This document shows, piece by piece, positions 62,710 through 64,000 of a DNA stretch of 64,000 nucleotides (its first letter is position 1; every line of letters begins with the position of its first letter). The notes below the pieces were generated by a model. That model was not told the DNA's origin and made no database searches. It was given only the letters and a program-made list of their open reading frames with translations. The position numbers and the translations under genes were made by a program. Origin of the DNA: NIOZ-UU13 sp035528395 (lineage in GTDB: Bacteria > Planctomycetota > Phycisphaerae > Sedimentisphaerales > Anaerobacaceae); assembly GCA_035528395.1 (NCBI GenBank), contig DATKYR010000176.1, forward strand, positions 1-64,000, in the 5' to 3' direction.

Positions 62710-63129
62710 ATGGCAATGATGCCGAAAAGAGTTAAGTTTCGTAAAAGCCAACGCGGCACAATGAAGGGCAATGCCTCGAGAAGCAATTATGTGGCGTTTG
62801 GAGAATATGGCTTACAGGCTTTGGAGACGAGCTGGGTAACCGCGAGGAACATTGAAGCCGGCCGAGTTGCAGCGACTCACTTTTTGCATCGCGAAGGTAA
62901 GGTCTATATCAGGATATTTCCGCATAAGCCGGTAAGTTCCAAGCCGCTGGAAACGCGAATGGGCAAAGGTAAAGGCGAGCCGGAATTTTGGGTCGCGAGA
63001 GTCAGGCCCGGACAGGTTTGCTTTGAGATCGGCGGAGTAGCTGAAGATGTGGCAAAGCAGGCACTGGTCAGGGTAGCTCATAAGATGCCGATTCGGTGCA
63101 GGTTCATTAAGCGAAGACATTCATTGTAA
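62710..63129 (+). CDS. rplP: 50S ribosomal protein L16
   Basis: 139 residues. MMPKRVKFRKSQRG, FGEYGLQALETSWVTARNIEA, IRIFPHKPVSSKPLETRMGKGKG and LVRVAHKMPIRCRFI match the family. AAAGGT lies upstream. It is 89 bp after rpsC. Confidence 0.96.
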   Translation: MAMMPKRVKFRKSQRGTMKGNASRSNYVAFGEYGLQALETSWVTARNIEAGRVAATHFLHREGKVYIRIFPHKPVSSKPLETRMGKGKGEPEFWVARVRPGQVCFEIGGVAEDVAKQALVRVAHKMPIRCRFIKRRHSL

Positions 63130-63143
63130 GAGGCAAACTTCAG

Positions 63144-63329
63144 ATGAAAGCGCAACATTACAGAGAGATGAGCCAGGATGAGCTTGAGGGCAAACTGGAA
63201 GAGATTAAGAGGCATTTGTTTGATTTGCGCTCACAGGCGGTTACGGAAAAGCTTGAGAATTCCAAGGCCGTAATTAACGTCAGGCGTGATATTGCAAGGA
63301 TTAAAACGATAATGCGGGAAAGCAGGTAA
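63144..63329 (+). CDS. rpmC: 50S ribosomal protein L29
   Basis: 61 residues forming two helices: YREMSQDELEGKLEEIKRHL and KLENSKAVINVRRDIARIKTIM. GAGGCAA precedes it by 10 nt. Between rplP (14 nt) and rpsQ, the standard order. Confidence 0.95.
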   Translation: MKAQHYREMSQDELEGKLEEIKRHLFDLRSQAVTEKLENSKAVINVRRDIARIKTIMRESR

Positions 63330-63368
63330 CGTTTTGTCCGCAGATGATTGATGCGTTGGAAAACAAAG

Positions 63369-63629
63369 ATGCAGGAACGAAAATTAAAAACTTTAACGGG
63401 TGTAGTGGTAAGCAACAGTGGCGACAAAAGCGTCAAGGTTACGATTGACTTCAAGGTCAAACATCCAAAGTACGGCAAATACATCAAGCGCAGGACGAAA
63501 ATAGGTGTTCACGACGAGCACAATCAGAGCGGTGTTGGCGACCTCGTTGAAATTACAGAGTGCAGGCCTCGCAGCAAAACCAAAAGTTGGCGTCTTGTCA
63601 GGGTTGTCCAAAGAGCAGTTGAAGTTTGA
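63369..63629 (+). CDS. rpsQ: 30S ribosomal protein S17
   Basis: The ATG at 63369 (MQERKLKTLTGVVVSN) matches the family N terminus; upstream in-frame starts at 63348/63351 would add MRWKTK with no homology. 86 residues. SGDKSVKVTIDFKVKHPKYGKYIKRRTKIGVHDE and GDLVEITECRPRSKTKSWRLV form the OB fold. Confidence 0.95.
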   Translation: MQERKLKTLTGVVVSNSGDKSVKVTIDFKVKHPKYGKYIKRRTKIGVHDEHNQSGVGDLVEITECRPRSKTKSWRLVRVVQRAVEV

Positions 63630-63645
63630 GTTGAGATAACGGATA

Positions 63646-64000
63646 ATGATTCAGCAGGAAACAATGTTGGATATAGCCGACAATTCGGGTGTCAAGTCGG
63701 CATTATGCATTAAGGTTCTTGGTAGAGGCGGCTCCCGGGGTAAGTTTACTCGGCCAGTAGCCGGTGTGGGGGATGTTGTCTGTGTTGCGATAAAAAAATC
63801 GCTGCCAAACTGCCAGTTGGATGATAAGAAAGTGCATAAGTGTGTTATTATCCGTACCAAGAACCCTATAAAACGCACTGATGGCAGTTATGTAAGGTTC
63901 GATAGTAATGCCGCCGTGATGATTGATGGAGATGGTAATCCGATAGGAACCAGGATTTTTGGCGCGGTGGCTCGCGAGCTTCGCGAAAAAAACTATATGA
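63646..64000 (+). CDS. rplN: 50S ribosomal protein L14 (3' end outside window)
   Basis: The frame runs from the ATG to the window end without a stop: MIQQETMLDIADNSGVKSAL, KKSLPNCQLDDKKVHKCVI and GNPIGTRIFGAVARELREKN. About 118 residues are visible of the ~122 expected. It begins the spc part of the cluster (L14-L24-L5...). Confidence 0.96.
   Translation, partial: MIQQETMLDIADNSGVKSALCIKVLGRGGSRGKFTRPVAGVGDVVCVAIKKSLPNCQLDDKKVHKCVIIRTKNPIKRTDGSYVRFDSNAAVMIDGDGNPIGTRIFGAVARELREKNYM

Overview
The window looks like a chromosomal segment of a Planctomycetota bacterium of the Phycisphaerae / Sedimentisphaerales type. This is inferred from gene content, not from a database search. The content includes a prepilin-type protein with a second GFT-initial motif, a tandem set of Tat-exported Gfo/Idh/MocA oxidoreductases beside DUF1080 (3-keto-disaccharide hydrolase) proteins, dockerin and DUF3160 proteins, and intergenic DNA full of short degenerate repeated words.

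Layout. 1-14300: accessory and housekeeping genes. These are a secreted-protein fragment with a broken dockerin tail, the pseudopilin, PLP enzymes (DegT-like, threonine aldolase, class I/II aminotransferase), a beta-helix protein, YbjQ, a DUF4185-like lipoprotein, acylphosphatase, a GAF-SpoIIE phosphatase, and cmk-plsC, followed by a GIY-YIG protein. 14300-21050: repeat-rich DNA with a frameshifted OLD-family ATPase/nuclease, a strong promoter reading into a structured non-coding region, a first array of 'AAACAAACCCAAT' repeats, and a large membrane-anchored coiled-coil/Ig-repeat protein. 21050-28720: a sugar-metabolism island with one MITE-truncated and four intact Gfo/Idh/MocA paralogs, a DUF1080 protein and a Tat-exported beta-propeller protein. 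28720-29870: a second repeat array. 29870-35610: two DUF3160 proteins, one dockerin-bearing and one internally deleted and fused to PD40 repeats, plus a small exported protein. 35900-40290: xerD, a MITE copy, a HEAT-repeat lipoprotein and a decayed efflux adaptor. 40290-64000: the translation/transcription supercluster tRNA-Thr, tuf, rpmG, tRNA-Trp, secE, nusG, rplKAJL, rpoBC, rpsL, rpsG, fusA, then rpsJ-rplCDWB-rpsS-rplV-rpsC-rplP-rpmC-rpsQ-rplN, running off the end.

How it works together. The first half suggests a polysaccharide- or sugar-degrading heterotroph exporting oxidoreductases and keto-sugar hydrolases to the periplasm. The second half is the core ribosomal/RNA polymerase locus. 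Its genes carry lineage-style extensions: an XRE-like helix-turn-helix domain at the N terminus of L22, a Lys/Glu-rich tail on L7/L12, and a similar tail on RpoC. Many of its start codons follow a recurring ATACGAGATACGA word instead of a clear Shine-Dalgarno.

The least explained items are the two composite repeat loci (16656-17350 and 28800-29656), which share a hairpin, a boundary sequence and repeat modules in the same order, and the promoter-driven non-coding region inside the first. Other notable items are two small palindrome families that have entered reading frames, the L22-HTH fusion, and a chimeric oxidoreductase paralog.
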